Below are positions 40,851-49,491 of a stretch of 64,000 nucleotides of DNA, in pieces; position 1 is the first letter of the stretch, and every line of letters begins with the position of its first letter. The translations under genes and the position numbers were made by a program. The notes under the pieces were generated by a model, which was not told the origin of the DNA, searched no databases, and saw nothing but the letters and a program-made list of their open reading frames with translations. This stretch comes from Bradyrhizobium sp. 139 (GTDB lineage: Bacteria > Pseudomonadota > Alphaproteobacteria > Rhizobiales > Xanthobacteraceae), in contig NZ_JADPKS010000103.1 of NCBI RefSeq assembly GCF_023074175.1, positions 34,215-98,214 on the forward strand. Direction: 5' to 3'.

Positions 40851-41983
40851 CGGATCCGGCGTTCTGGCGGGGCAAGAAGGTCTTTCTGACCGGGCATACC
40901 GGCTTCAAGGGGGCATGGGCGTCTCTGCTGCTGCGGCGCTTCGGCGCCAGCGTTTATGGCTACGCCTTGCCGCCCACCCATCCATCGTCGCTGTTCGTGG
41001 CGGCGCGGGTCGCCGCCGACATCAAGCAATGCCTTGCCGACATCCGTGATCTCGACAGGCTGCGCGCGGCGCTGTTGGAAGCGCAGCCGGACGTGATCAT
41101 TCACATGGCGGCACAGGCGCTAGTACGGCCGTCCTACGCCGAGCCGGTCGAGACCTTCGCGACCAATGTCATGGGAACGGTGCATGTGCTGGAGACGGCG
41201 CGGCATTTGCCGTCCGTGAAGGCCGTGCTGATCGTCACCAGCGACAAGTGTTACGAGAACGATGGCGGCCAGGCTGCCTTCCGCGAGGGCGATCGCCTAG
41301 GTGGCAACGACCCCTACAGCAACAGCAAAGCCTGCGCGGAACTGGTGACCTATTCCTATCGGCGAAGCTTCTTTGCCGAGAACGGCGCGGCGCGCATCGC
41401 GAGCGCGCGGGCCGGAAATGTGTTTGGCGGCGGCGACTGGGCGCGTGACCGCCTGGTACCGGATGCGATGCAGGCGTTCCTGGACCGTCAGCCGCTGCGC
41501 ATTCGCAATCCCAATTCGGTGCGGCCCTGGCAGCATGCGCTCGATCCCATCCTGGGCTATTTCACCCTTGTCGAGAAGTTGGTCGCCGACGCGAGCTTTG
41601 CCGATGGCTGGAACTTCGGTCCGAATGCCGAAAGCGAGCAGCCGGTGCGGAACGTCGTCGAGCAGTTGCAAGCAATGTGGGGCGATGGCGCCGGTTGGAC
41701 CAGCGATGATGGTCCGCATCCGCATGAAGCCGCCTTTCTGAGGCTTGACTGCGAACGCGCCTGCTCACAATTGAACTGGACGCCGCGTCTCGACCTCGTG
41801 CAGGGGCTGGGTCTCACTGTCGACTGGTACAAGGCGCATCAGCGCGGCCGGGATTTACGCCAAATCTCTCTCGAACAACTCGACCTCGTCCTCGATGGCG
41901 CCGTTGCGAACGGCACATCGCAGTCGGTATCCGAACCATCTCGCGGCGAGGTCGCCGCAGTCAACGCGAAGTCATTCACATGA
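40847..41983 (+). CDS. rfbG: CDP-glucose 4,6-dehydratase
   Basis: This 378-residue extended SDR has the GHTGFKG nucleotide motif and the catalytic YSNSK. It converts CDP-glucose to CDP-4-keto-6-deoxyglucose. I chose the GTG at 40847, which overlaps the rfbF stop (GTGA) and has GGAGG five bases upstream; longer frames upstream are read-through of rfbF. The stop overlaps the rfbH ATG (41980-41983). Confidence 0.92.
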   Translation: MTDPAFWRGKKVFLTGHTGFKGAWASLLLRRFGASVYGYALPPTHPSSLFVAARVAADIKQCLADIRDLDRLRAALLEAQPDVIIHMAAQALVRPSYAEPVETFATNVMGTVHVLETARHLPSVKAVLIVTSDKCYENDGGQAAFREGDRLGGNDPYSNSKACAELVTYSYRRSFFAENGAARIASARAGNVFGGGDWARDRLVPDAMQAFLDRQPLRIRNPNSVRPWQHALDPILGYFTLVEKLVADASFADGWNFGPNAESEQPVRNVVEQLQAMWGDGAGWTSDDGPHPHEAAFLRLDCERACSQLNWTPRLDLVQGLGLTVDWYKAHQRGRDLRQISLEQLDLVLDGAVANGTSQSVSEPSRGEVAAVNAKSFT

Positions 41984-43356
41984 AATCGGCGCCAGCATCC
42001 GCACGCGCGGCTCAACGAAGCCCGGAAGAGATCAGGGCATCGATCATGGAACTGGTGGAGGAATACTCCGCCCTGGCGCATGCGACGAAACCATTTGTCG
42101 CCGGCCAGTCGCCCGTGCCCGTGTCGGGACGCGTGTTCGATGCGAGCGACGTCAAGTCGCTGGTCGATTCCGCTCTGGATTTCTGGCTGACCACCGGGCG
42201 CTTCAATGAGGAGTTCCAGCAGAAGCTCGCTAAACGTGTTGGCGCGCGTTACGCGATGACTGTCAATTCCGGCTCCTCGGCCAACCTCGTCGCCTTCTCG
42301 GCGCTGACCTCGCCCTTGCTGCGGGACCGGCAGGTTCCAGCCGGAAGCGAGGTGATCACGGCGGCGACCGGATTCCCGACGACCGTCAACCCCGCGATCA
42401 CGCAGGGCATGGTGCCGGTGTTCGTCGATGTCGACATTCCCACCTACAACATTATTCCCGAACGCGTGGAAGAGGCGATCACGCCGAACACGCGCGCGAT
42501 CATGGTGGCGCATACGCTCGGCAATCCCTTCGATGTCGGCAAGATCGCCGATATCGCCAAGCGGCACAAACTCTGGCTGATCGAAGATTGTTGCGATGCG
42601 CTCGGTGCGACGTTTTCGGGACGTCATGTCGGCACGTTCGGCGACATCGGCACGCTCAGCTTCTATCCGGCCCACCACATCACGATGGGCGAGGGCGGCG
42701 CGGTCTTCACCAGCCATCCGGCACTGCGGCGGGCCATGGAAACGTTCCGCGACTGGGGCCGCGACTGCTATTGCGATCCCGGCAAGGACAACACCTGCCA
42801 GCGCCGCTTCGACTGGCAGCTCGGCGAGCTGCCCCATGGCTACGACCACAAGTACATCTACAGCCATCTCGGCTTCAACCTGAAGATCACCGACATGCAG
42901 GCAGCGGTCGGCGTGTCCCAGCTCGACCATCTCGAAGGCTTCATCGCCGCCCGGCGGCGGAATTTCGCTCTGTTGAAGAGCGGGCTGAAGCCGCTCGAGG
43001 AATTCTTCATCCTGCCTGAGCCGACGCCGAACAGCGAACCCTCCTGGTTCGGCTTCGTGTTGACGGTCCGCGAGGGTGCGCCGTTCAAGCGTGACGCGAT
43101 CGTGCGCCATTTGAACGAACGCGGGATCGGCACAAGGCTGCTGTTCGGCGGCAATCTGGTGCGGCAACCCTACATGGCCGGACGGAATTTCCGCGTGCAC
43201 GGCTCGCTCGCCAATAGCGATACGATCATGAACCAGACTTTCTGGATCGGCGTCTATCCGGCACTCGGCGATGAGCACATCAGTTACGTGCTTCAGGTGA
43301 TCCAGGATTTCTGCGTCGCCCAGACCCGCGGCGCCCAGGGCGGAATGACGCGATGA
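41980..43356 (+). CDS. rfbH: CDP-4-dehydro-6-deoxyglucose 3-dehydrase (E1, RfbH/DdhC)
   Basis: This 458-residue PMP-dependent, iron-sulfur 3-dehydrase removes the C3 hydroxyl. Its two diagnostic features are visible. The aminotransferase lysine is replaced by histidine (H232, in FYPAHHITMGEGG), and four cysteines, C205, C263, C265 and C273, follow the exact C-X57-C-X1-C-X7-C spacing of the family's [2Fe-2S] site. It therefore acts as a dehydrase, not a transaminase. Its usual reductase partner (RfbI/DdhD) is not next to it here. The stop overlaps the following ThDP-enzyme ATG by 4 bp. Confidence 0.95.
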   Translation: MKSAPASARAAQRSPEEIRASIMELVEEYSALAHATKPFVAGQSPVPVSGRVFDASDVKSLVDSALDFWLTTGRFNEEFQQKLAKRVGARYAMTVNSGSSANLVAFSALTSPLLRDRQVPAGSEVITAATGFPTTVNPAITQGMVPVFVDVDIPTYNIIPERVEEAITPNTRAIMVAHTLGNPFDVGKIADIAKRHKLWLIEDCCDALGATFSGRHVGTFGDIGTLSFYPAHHITMGEGGAVFTSHPALRRAMETFRDWGRDCYCDPGKDNTCQRRFDWQLGELPHGYDHKYIYSHLGFNLKITDMQAAVGVSQLDHLEGFIAARRRNFALLKSGLKPLEEFFILPEPTPNSEPSWFGFVLTVREGAPFKRDAIVRHLNERGIGTRLLFGGNLVRQPYMAGRNFRVHGSLANSDTIMNQTFWIGVYPALGDEHISYVLQVIQDFCVAQTRGAQGGMTR

Positions 43357-45110
43357 CCGGAGCACAGTACATTGCGGAATTCCTGGCGCGGGTCGGAAGC
43401 GATCGGGTCTTTCTCCTGACGGGCGGCGCCTGCGCGTTCATGATCGATGCGATCGCGCAGCATCCGAAGCTCCACTACACCTGCTTCCAGCACGAGCAGG
43501 GCGCGGCGATGGCCGCGGACGCGCTGTGGCGTGTCAGTCACAAGGTCGGCGTGACCCTGGCGACCTCGGGCCCGGGAGCGACCAACCTCATCACCGGCAT
43601 CGCCACTTCCCATTTTGATTCCATTCCCTCCCTGCACATCACCGGTCAGGTGAACCAGCGTGAGAGCAGCGCATTCCACGGCGCGAATGTGCGTCAGGCC
43701 GGGTTCCAGGAAACCAGGATCGTGGAGATGGTCCGGCCGGTCACGAAACATGCCGTGATGGTCACGAGCGTAGCCGATCTGCGCGAAGAGCTGGCCAAAG
43801 CCTACTCGATCGCCACGTCAGGCCGCATGGGTCCGGTGCTGATCGACGTCCCCATGGACATCCAGCAGGCCGAGGCGGGGGACGATGTGTTGCTTCCATC
43901 CAGATCGCCCCTGGCGGCCGAAGAGCCGGCGAAAGTGCTGTCGGATCTGAAGCGGACGCTGGCGGAGGCGAAGCGCCCAGTGGTGCTCTGGGGGGCAGGT
44001 GTGGGCCTTGCCGGTGTCGAGCGGGACGTTGCGGACTGGTTGCGGCAAAGCGGAGTGCCGTTTGTCTCCAGCTGGGCCGGTCTGAGCTACTTCGATCACG
44101 ATCACCCGGGGTTCCTCGGGCAGATCGGCGTCTATGGCAACCGCGGCGCGAATTTCGTGTTGCAGAACGCGGACGCCGTGATCGTGCTCGGCAGCCGGCT
44201 GGACAACCGGCAGCGCTCCGGGAACACCAAGCAGTTTGCTGCGGGTGCGACCGTTCATGTCGTCGACGTCGACAACGAGGAGCTGGCCAAATATCGCAAC
44301 GACGGCTATCGCGTCAGTCATCTGGATTTTTCTGAACTGCCAGAGGTCCTACGCAAGCTCGATGTCCGGCCGCCGAGCCCGGAGTGGGGTGGCTATGTCG
44401 CCGAGATGAAGCAGCGCTATTACCACAAGGAGGTCAGCACCTCTGCGGCGCGATTGAACTCATTGTCGCCCTACGACGTGATCCGCCGGGTCAACGAGAT
44501 CGTCGCGGAGGACGCAATCGTCATCGGCGACACGGGCGCCGCGGTTTGCTGGCTCTATCAGGCGTTCAAGGTGAAGCGTCACACCCTGTTCAATCCGGGA
44601 GGCAACTCGCCGATGGGCTATGCTCTGCCGGCCGCGATCGGAGCCAAGATCGACCGCCCGGACCGACAGGTCATCTCCTATAACGGTGACGGCGGTTTTC
44701 ATCTCAACATCCAGGAGCTCCAGACCGTCCGGCACAACAAGCTCGATATCGCGATCATCGTCATGAACAACGGATCGTACGGCATCATCAAGCAGTTCCA
44801 GGACAGCTACATGCAGAGCCGTTACAGCGCCTCGCGCGACGGCCTGAGCTTTCCGGATTTCGGGGCGCTCGCGGCCGCCTACGGCCTGCGCTACGCGCGC
44901 ATCGAGCGTCTCGAGCAGATCGAGCCGGGACTGTTCTCGGGCGGGCCGATTGTGATCGACGTGATGCTGAGCGAACACACGCTGATCGAGCCCAAGCTCG
45001 AGATGGGACGCCCCATCAACGATCAGTTTCCCTATCTCGGCGAGAGCGACTATGCGGCAGGCAACCGCTTCGTGGACTATCCGAGGCCGGCTTCGCTGCG
45101 AACCACGTAG
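43353..45110 (+). CDS. Thiamine-diphosphate enzyme, acetolactate-synthase-like, probable YerE-type sugar acyltransferase
   Basis: This 585-residue protein has the three-domain layout of the acetolactate-synthase family. The cofactor-activating glutamate is E48, in QHEQGAAMA, and the ThDP motif starts with GDGGFHLN (G445-D446-G447) and ends MNNGSYG. Being coupled to rfbH by ATGA and placed right after it, it fits YerE of Yersinia, which adds a two-carbon acetyl unit from pyruvate to C4 of CDP-3,6-dideoxy-4-ketoglucose. Specificity is inferred from context; a true acetolactate synthase is less likely because no small subunit or ilv genes are near. Confidence 0.78.
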   Translation: MTGAQYIAEFLARVGSDRVFLLTGGACAFMIDAIAQHPKLHYTCFQHEQGAAMAADALWRVSHKVGVTLATSGPGATNLITGIATSHFDSIPSLHITGQVNQRESSAFHGANVRQAGFQETRIVEMVRPVTKHAVMVTSVADLREELAKAYSIATSGRMGPVLIDVPMDIQQAEAGDDVLLPSRSPLAAEEPAKVLSDLKRTLAEAKRPVVLWGAGVGLAGVERDVADWLRQSGVPFVSSWAGLSYFDHDHPGFLGQIGVYGNRGANFVLQNADAVIVLGSRLDNRQRSGNTKQFAAGATVHVVDVDNEELAKYRNDGYRVSHLDFSELPEVLRKLDVRPPSPEWGGYVAEMKQRYYHKEVSTSAARLNSLSPYDVIRRVNEIVAEDAIVIGDTGAAVCWLYQAFKVKRHTLFNPGGNSPMGYALPAAIGAKIDRPDRQVISYNGDGGFHLNIQELQTVRHNKLDIAIIVMNNGSYGIIKQFQDSYMQSRYSASRDGLSFPDFGALAAAYGLRYARIERLEQIEPGLFSGGPIVIDVMLSEHTLIEPKLEMGRPINDQFPYLGESDYAAGNRFVDYPRPASLRTT

Positions 45111-45155
45111 GATGGATCCGGCGACAGGTCTCATCAGAGCATTGGCGGGATCGCA

Positions 45156-46064
45156 ATGCGTATATTCGTGACCGGCGCCACGGGCTTTCTGGGGTCTTAC
45201 GTCGCAGAAGACCTGGTCGCGCAGGGACATGACGTCGCGGTGCTGCTGCGACCCGGCACCAGGCCCTGGCGTCTCGGCGCGATCCTGAATCGTCTCAACG
45301 TCATCGACGGCACGCTGGATGCTCCAACCGCGCTCGGCAAGGGACTTCGCTCCTTTGCACCGGATGCCGTCGTGCACATGGCGTGGCGCGGGGTGGGCAA
45401 CAGCGAACGAATCAGCAAGGATCAGGCGCGCAACATCGTCGATGCCGTGGAGCTGGCCGACCTCGCGGCAGACGCGGGCGCAACCATCTTCGTCGGCGCG
45501 GGGTCGCAGGCCGAGTACGGCCCTTACGATCGTGCAATCACCGAGAACGATGCGCCGCGCCCGACGACGCTCTACGGCATCGCCAAGCTCGCGAGCGGGC
45601 TGATGGTCGAGCGCCGCTGCGCCGAGCGTGAGCTGCGCTTCGCCTGGCTGCGCATATTCTCGACCTACGGTCCGAAGGAGGGCGAGTCCTGGCTGATTCC
45701 GAGCCTGATCCGGACCCTGCGCGCCAATGGTCACATGGCGCTGACCGCCTGCGAGCAGCGCTGGGGCTTCCTCCACGCCCGCGATGCAGCTGCCGCCGTC
45801 CGCCTCGTGCTCGCGAGCCCGGCGGCGCAAGGCACCTACAATCTGGGCAGTCCCGATGCGCCGCCGCTCCGCGACACCGTGAGGCGGCTGCGCGACCTGA
45901 TCGGTGCCGGCGAGCTCGGCCTTGGCGAAGTGCCGTATCGGCCGGATCAGGTCATGGTGCTTGCGGCGGACGTGACGAGGCTCGAAGCTTTGGGCTGGCG
46001 TCCCGCGCTCGGGCTCGATCAGGGGTTACGCGAAACGCTCGCCTGGTACGAGGCGGCGGAGTAG
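45156..46064 (+). CDS. NAD-dependent epimerase/reductase, possible YerF-type side-chain reductase
   Basis: This 302-residue extended SDR has GATGFLGSY at its N terminus and the catalytic YGIAK. It is 45 bp after the ThDP enzyme and completes the CDP-sugar operon. In Yersinia the ThDP step is followed by YerF, an SDR that reduces the new acetyl side chain, so the same job is likely here. It could also be an epimerase or 4-reductase. The AUG follows GGGATCGCA, a weak ribosome site. It converges on the next gene, with 15 bp between stops. Confidence 0.82.
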   Translation: MRIFVTGATGFLGSYVAEDLVAQGHDVAVLLRPGTRPWRLGAILNRLNVIDGTLDAPTALGKGLRSFAPDAVVHMAWRGVGNSERISKDQARNIVDAVELADLAADAGATIFVGAGSQAEYGPYDRAITENDAPRPTTLYGIAKLASGLMVERRCAERELRFAWLRIFSTYGPKEGESWLIPSLIRTLRANGHMALTACEQRWGFLHARDAAAAVRLVLASPAAQGTYNLGSPDAPPLRDTVRRLRDLIGAGELGLGEVPYRPDQVMVLAADVTRLEALGWRPALGLDQGLRETLAWYEAAE

Positions 46065-46079
46065 GGCGCGAAGTGAACC

Positions 46080-47036
46080 CTACGGGTGCGACGGCCCATC
46101 GAAATTGACGCGCTCGCGCTCGAACACGACGGGTTTTTCGCGAACCTGGCCGTAGATCGCCAGAACGTATTCGCCGATCATTCCCATGAAGAAGAGCTGC
46201 ACGCCGCCGAAGAAGAACATCGCGACGATGAGGGTCAGTATGCCGGGCTCGGCAAGGCGCTGGTAGAGAAGCAGGCCGAGCAGCAGATTGATGACGGCAT
46301 AGGCGATGCTCGTGAAGGACAGCACGAAGCCAGCATACAGGCCGAACCGCAGCGGCGCCGACGTAAAGGAGACGAGCCCGTTGATTCCCTGGTCGATGAG
46401 CGCCGCCGCGCGATTCTTCGACAGCCCTTTCTTGCGCGCGCGCCAGGTGTAGGGCACGCCGACGGCGCGGCCGCCGCATTCGAAGGTCATCATGCGCATG
46501 AACGGATATCCGTCGCGCACCTGCCGCATCCGTTCGACCACGTTGCGGTCGACGAGCTGGAAGTCGCCGACGCCCGGCGGCACCTTGATCTCGGAGAAGC
46601 GCGTCAGCATGCGGTAATAGGCGCCGCGGATGCCGCGCATCAGCCGCCCTTCCTCGCGCACCGCGCGAATGCCATAGACGATCTCGTTGCCCGCTTCCCA
46701 CAACTTGACGAAGTCGGGGATCAGCTCCGGCGGATCCTGGAGGTCGGCCGGCATGAACAGAAGCACGGCATCGCCGTGCGAGGCCATCACGCCGTTGAAG
46801 GTGTTGCGGAGCGGTCCGAAGTTGCGCGCATTGACGATGATCCGCACCGACTTGTCGGTGGCAGCGATCTCCCGCAGGATTTCCACTGTGCGGTCGTCGG
46901 ATGCATTGTCGCAGAAGATATGCTCTCGCTGGTAGCCCGGCAGCTTCTCTTCGAAAACCCTCCGAACCGCCTCGTAGCAGTCCCTGATGTTGAGCTCTTC
47001 GTTGAAACATGGGGTGACGATGCTGATTGTCTTCAC
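46080..47036 (-). CDS. Family 2 glycosyltransferase with two C-terminal membrane segments (DPM/ArnC-like)
   Basis: This 318-residue enzyme has a GT-A domain at the N terminus (ISIVTPCFNEELNIRDCYEA; DNASDDRTVEIL; the acidic motif ADLQDPPELI) and two membrane segments at the C terminus (about 230-300). This is the layout of dolichol/undecaprenyl-phosphate sugar transferases, which make lipid-linked donors for GT-C enzymes. I chose the GTG at 47036, where the domain starts; an upstream GTG would add 22 unrelated residues. It precedes, in the same direction as, the GT-39-like protein gene, which would use such a donor. Confidence 0.85.
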   Translation of the reverse strand: MKTISIVTPCFNEELNIRDCYEAVRRVFEEKLPGYQREHIFCDNASDDRTVEILREIAATDKSVRIIVNARNFGPLRNTFNGVMASHGDAVLLFMPADLQDPPELIPDFVKLWEAGNEIVYGIRAVREEGRLMRGIRGAYYRMLTRFSEIKVPPGVGDFQLVDRNVVERMRQVRDGYPFMRMMTFECGGRAVGVPYTWRARKKGLSKNRAAALIDQGINGLVSFTSAPLRFGLYAGFVLSFTSIAYAVINLLLGLLLYQRLAEPGILTLIVAMFFFGGVQLFFMGMIGEYVLAIYGQVREKPVVFERERVNFDGPSHP

Positions 47037-47152
47037 GGCTGACTTCTCACCAAAATGATCTCGGGGTTCGCGCCGTACGATCGGGCTGTTCGCCTGTCGC
47101 ACGTCCGATGGCAGAGGCAGTATTCACGAATGCGGCTGCCTGCTCCGGGGCT

Positions 47153-48751
47153 TCATCGGCTTCGCGCAAACAGCACCTCAGAACTGTTCTCGGCAACCAG
47201 TGACCAGCCTGATCCGGGTGAGAGCAGGTCGTTCACATAGGCTTCGACCTGAGGGGTCGCGGCGTAACGCAGGTCCCTCACGAATTTCATCTCCTTAAAC
47301 GAAGTCCCCGGCTCCTTCCAGATGTAGTTTCCGGTCGCTCCGCGGGTGAGGACAATGAGCTCGGGAGCTTCATGCCTGAGCTGCTCCTCCGTCTGGAGGT
47401 TCGTATAGGTCACGTTCGTCATAACCGGTGGCAAGTAGGTGTAGGCATCGGCAAGCACCTTGGTGTCGCCGCGGTACTGGAGCGCGATGGAATTCCCGAG
47501 CTTGATCGATTCCGCTTCGGGTCTCTCCGACCAGCTCGCCATCGCGCGCAGATCAAGTCCGGCCTGAGCAGAGACGTAAGCCAGCAGGAGCGCTGCGAAT
47601 GCTGCGGTGGTCCAGGCGGGCCGAACGACGCTCTTTGTCAAGGCCAGCAGCGCTTCGAGCCATGCCGCCGTGCTCAGCAACAGCAGGAAGGGCACGACAT
47701 GATAGGTAAACCGCGGCTCGCGATCATGAATGGAGATTGCCAGGTGCGCGGAGCTGACGAGGATGTAGAGAACCAGCACCAAACCGGTCCGCGTCTCCGC
47801 CGATTGACAGGCTGCACGCCAACCTAAGCGGTACAGCCGAATCGAGAGAAGCAGGCCGGCCAGCAACCATCCGCCGAACAAATAAAGCAGCCCAATGCCA
47901 AACTGCTCCTTCAGCGGAACCAGCCAGAGCGTCGGGTCGACGGGTTCGACGAGACCATGTCCTGTGCTGGTGTATTTCATCTGCCAGACAAAGGTGGCGA
48001 CGAAGGTGCTGAAATCCCTGACCGCGTAGGGGTTGGTGATGGCGAAGACGACCAGGAAGACGGCGATCATTGCCAGGCCCTGATGGAAGAGTCTCGCCAG
48101 GACCTGAACCGAGAAAGGATGGCTTGCGAGGGTGGTCAGAGCGAGAGGAAGAAAGCTGAACGGCAGGACTGCAGCGCCGACATACTTTGTGCTGAAGGCA
48201 AGTCCGGCCCATAACGCCGACATCAGCGCGAAGCCAAAGGTGGGCCGAAGCAGAGCCGTGCCCAGGCCGAGGATGGCGAAGAGTGTCTGCAACGTGTCGG
48301 GATGCATCGTTCGGGAAAAGATCACGAAATCCGGCATGGTCGCCAGACCAAGGCCCACGCCCGCCGCGACGATCCTCGGTAATCCGAGATGCTCGCTCAA
48401 CCCCCACAGCGCGAGGCCGGAGAGAACGCCTGCGACGATGGAAATGAAGCGAAGAACGAAGCCGATGAGCTGGGTGTTGATGGTCCAGCCAAACCGCTCG
48501 AAGAGCGAAATCAAATAATAACCGATGGTGTCGTAGAGATTGCCGTAGCTGAAGAACATGTCCGGATCGAGTGTGCTTTGCTCGAGACTTACCCTCAGCT
48601 TCATCACGTATCTCGCTTCATCCAGCCCGAAGGCCTGCACCATGCCGATGTTGTCGAGGCCGTAGATCGAAGCGAAGGTATTCGCCGCGAAGACGACCGC
48701 GAGCAGGGCCAAGGCGTAGCCTGTGACGATCCTGTTGATCGCGCTGAGCAT
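47153..48751 (-). CDS. GT-39/PMT-like polytopic glycosyltransferase
   Basis: This 532-residue protein has about eleven membrane segments. The first loop carries FGLDEARYVMKLR, the D-E pair of the PMT/ArnT fold, and HPDTLQTLFAILGL follows, typical of the Bradyrhizobium members. It would transfer a sugar from a polyprenyl-phosphate donor to a periplasmic acceptor, probably made by the GT2 gene 116 bp downstream on the same strand. The C-terminal 90 residues are soluble. The acceptor is unknown. Confidence 0.75.
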   Translation of the reverse strand: MLSAINRIVTGYALALLAVVFAANTFASIYGLDNIGMVQAFGLDEARYVMKLRVSLEQSTLDPDMFFSYGNLYDTIGYYLISLFERFGWTINTQLIGFVLRFISIVAGVLSGLALWGLSEHLGLPRIVAAGVGLGLATMPDFVIFSRTMHPDTLQTLFAILGLGTALLRPTFGFALMSALWAGLAFSTKYVGAAVLPFSFLPLALTTLASHPFSVQVLARLFHQGLAMIAVFLVVFAITNPYAVRDFSTFVATFVWQMKYTSTGHGLVEPVDPTLWLVPLKEQFGIGLLYLFGGWLLAGLLLSIRLYRLGWRAACQSAETRTGLVLVLYILVSSAHLAISIHDREPRFTYHVVPFLLLLSTAAWLEALLALTKSVVRPAWTTAAFAALLLAYVSAQAGLDLRAMASWSERPEAESIKLGNSIALQYRGDTKVLADAYTYLPPVMTNVTYTNLQTEEQLRHEAPELIVLTRGATGNYIWKEPGTSFKEMKFVRDLRYAATPQVEAYVNDLLSPGSGWSLVAENSSEVLFARSR

Positions 48752-48798
48752 GGACTTCTTTCAGTATTTGGAGAGCGAATTTCGTATCGGCTATCGAA

Positions 48799-49305
48799 TC
48801 ATCGTATCGCCAGTTTTCGCGATTGACGCGACGCGTAGCCCTCGGGCGTCATGAGCCAGCCGACGTAACCGACGCCGCGGAGCAGGGGGCGTCCTCTCCA
48901 GGAATAGTCGAGCTGAACGTCGCCGATGGTGAAATGGCGCCAGGCGCGCGAGAAGTCGATGCTGTCGGGATCGATGCCGCAGGTCTCGGCCGGCTCGCGA
49001 TCGTCGTTGTGCTGGACGTGCTGGCACCAGCCTTCGTCGCCGGTCTTTCGAAATTCGATCGTGTATCTGTCACCACATTTGAAGTCGCGCGACGTGCTCG
49101 GACAGTCGGGCACGAACAGGAGGGGCTGGCCGCTCAAGGCCCGTTCCCGCCATTCGTTGACGACGAACTTCCGATAGGGGCCGATGAGGAGTGCTGCACC
49201 TACGCCTACCACCAGAGTGCCCGCGATCAGTTTGCGGAGACGATCGGTGGGTCGCGTGGTCCCTGTCGGATTTCCAGCGTCAACATCCCCCTGACTTTGT
49301 AGCAT
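48799..49305 (-). CDS. Hypothetical membrane-anchored protein
   Basis: This 168-residue protein has one membrane segment (LIAGTLVVGVGAALLIG, about 27-44) and a soluble domain with four cysteines (CPSTSRDFKCGD, and GWCQHVQ to ETCGID), which may form disulfides in the periplasm. I do not recognise the family. It is 47 bp upstream of the GT-39-like gene in the same direction and may act with it. Confidence 0.62.
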   Translation of the reverse strand: MLQSQGDVDAGNPTGTTRPTDRLRKLIAGTLVVGVGAALLIGPYRKFVVNEWRERALSGQPLLFVPDCPSTSRDFKCGDRYTIEFRKTGDEGWCQHVQHNDDREPAETCGIDPDSIDFSRAWRHFTIGDVQLDYSWRGRPLLRGVGYVGWLMTPEGYASRQSRKLAIR

Positions 49306-49491
49306 TGCCCCGGCTTTCGAAGCGCTCTAAAAGGCCGTCCGAGCGCAGAATTGCGATTTTGCCAAATTGGCGTTTTCCATCGCGGGAATCAACTGCTGAT
49401 TGGGCGAATGGGGTGACACCATGTTCCGGCGTTTCACTGATGTCGGCCCGGATGTCTCACATCCTGTGCGCTGGCGAGGAAGGACGCGGGT

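Noticed and set aside
43353..45110. Acetolactate synthase large subunit (ilvB) for branched-chain amino acids
   Set aside because: It is translationally coupled to rfbH and has no small-subunit gene; sugar-specific use is more likely, although not proven.
40080..46064. Direct link of the operon to bradyrhizose, the unusual ten-carbon sugar known from photosynthetic Bradyrhizobium
   Set aside because: The enzymes predict an eight-carbon branched dideoxy sugar; nothing in the window shows the cyclitol-type chemistry needed, so I make no such claim.
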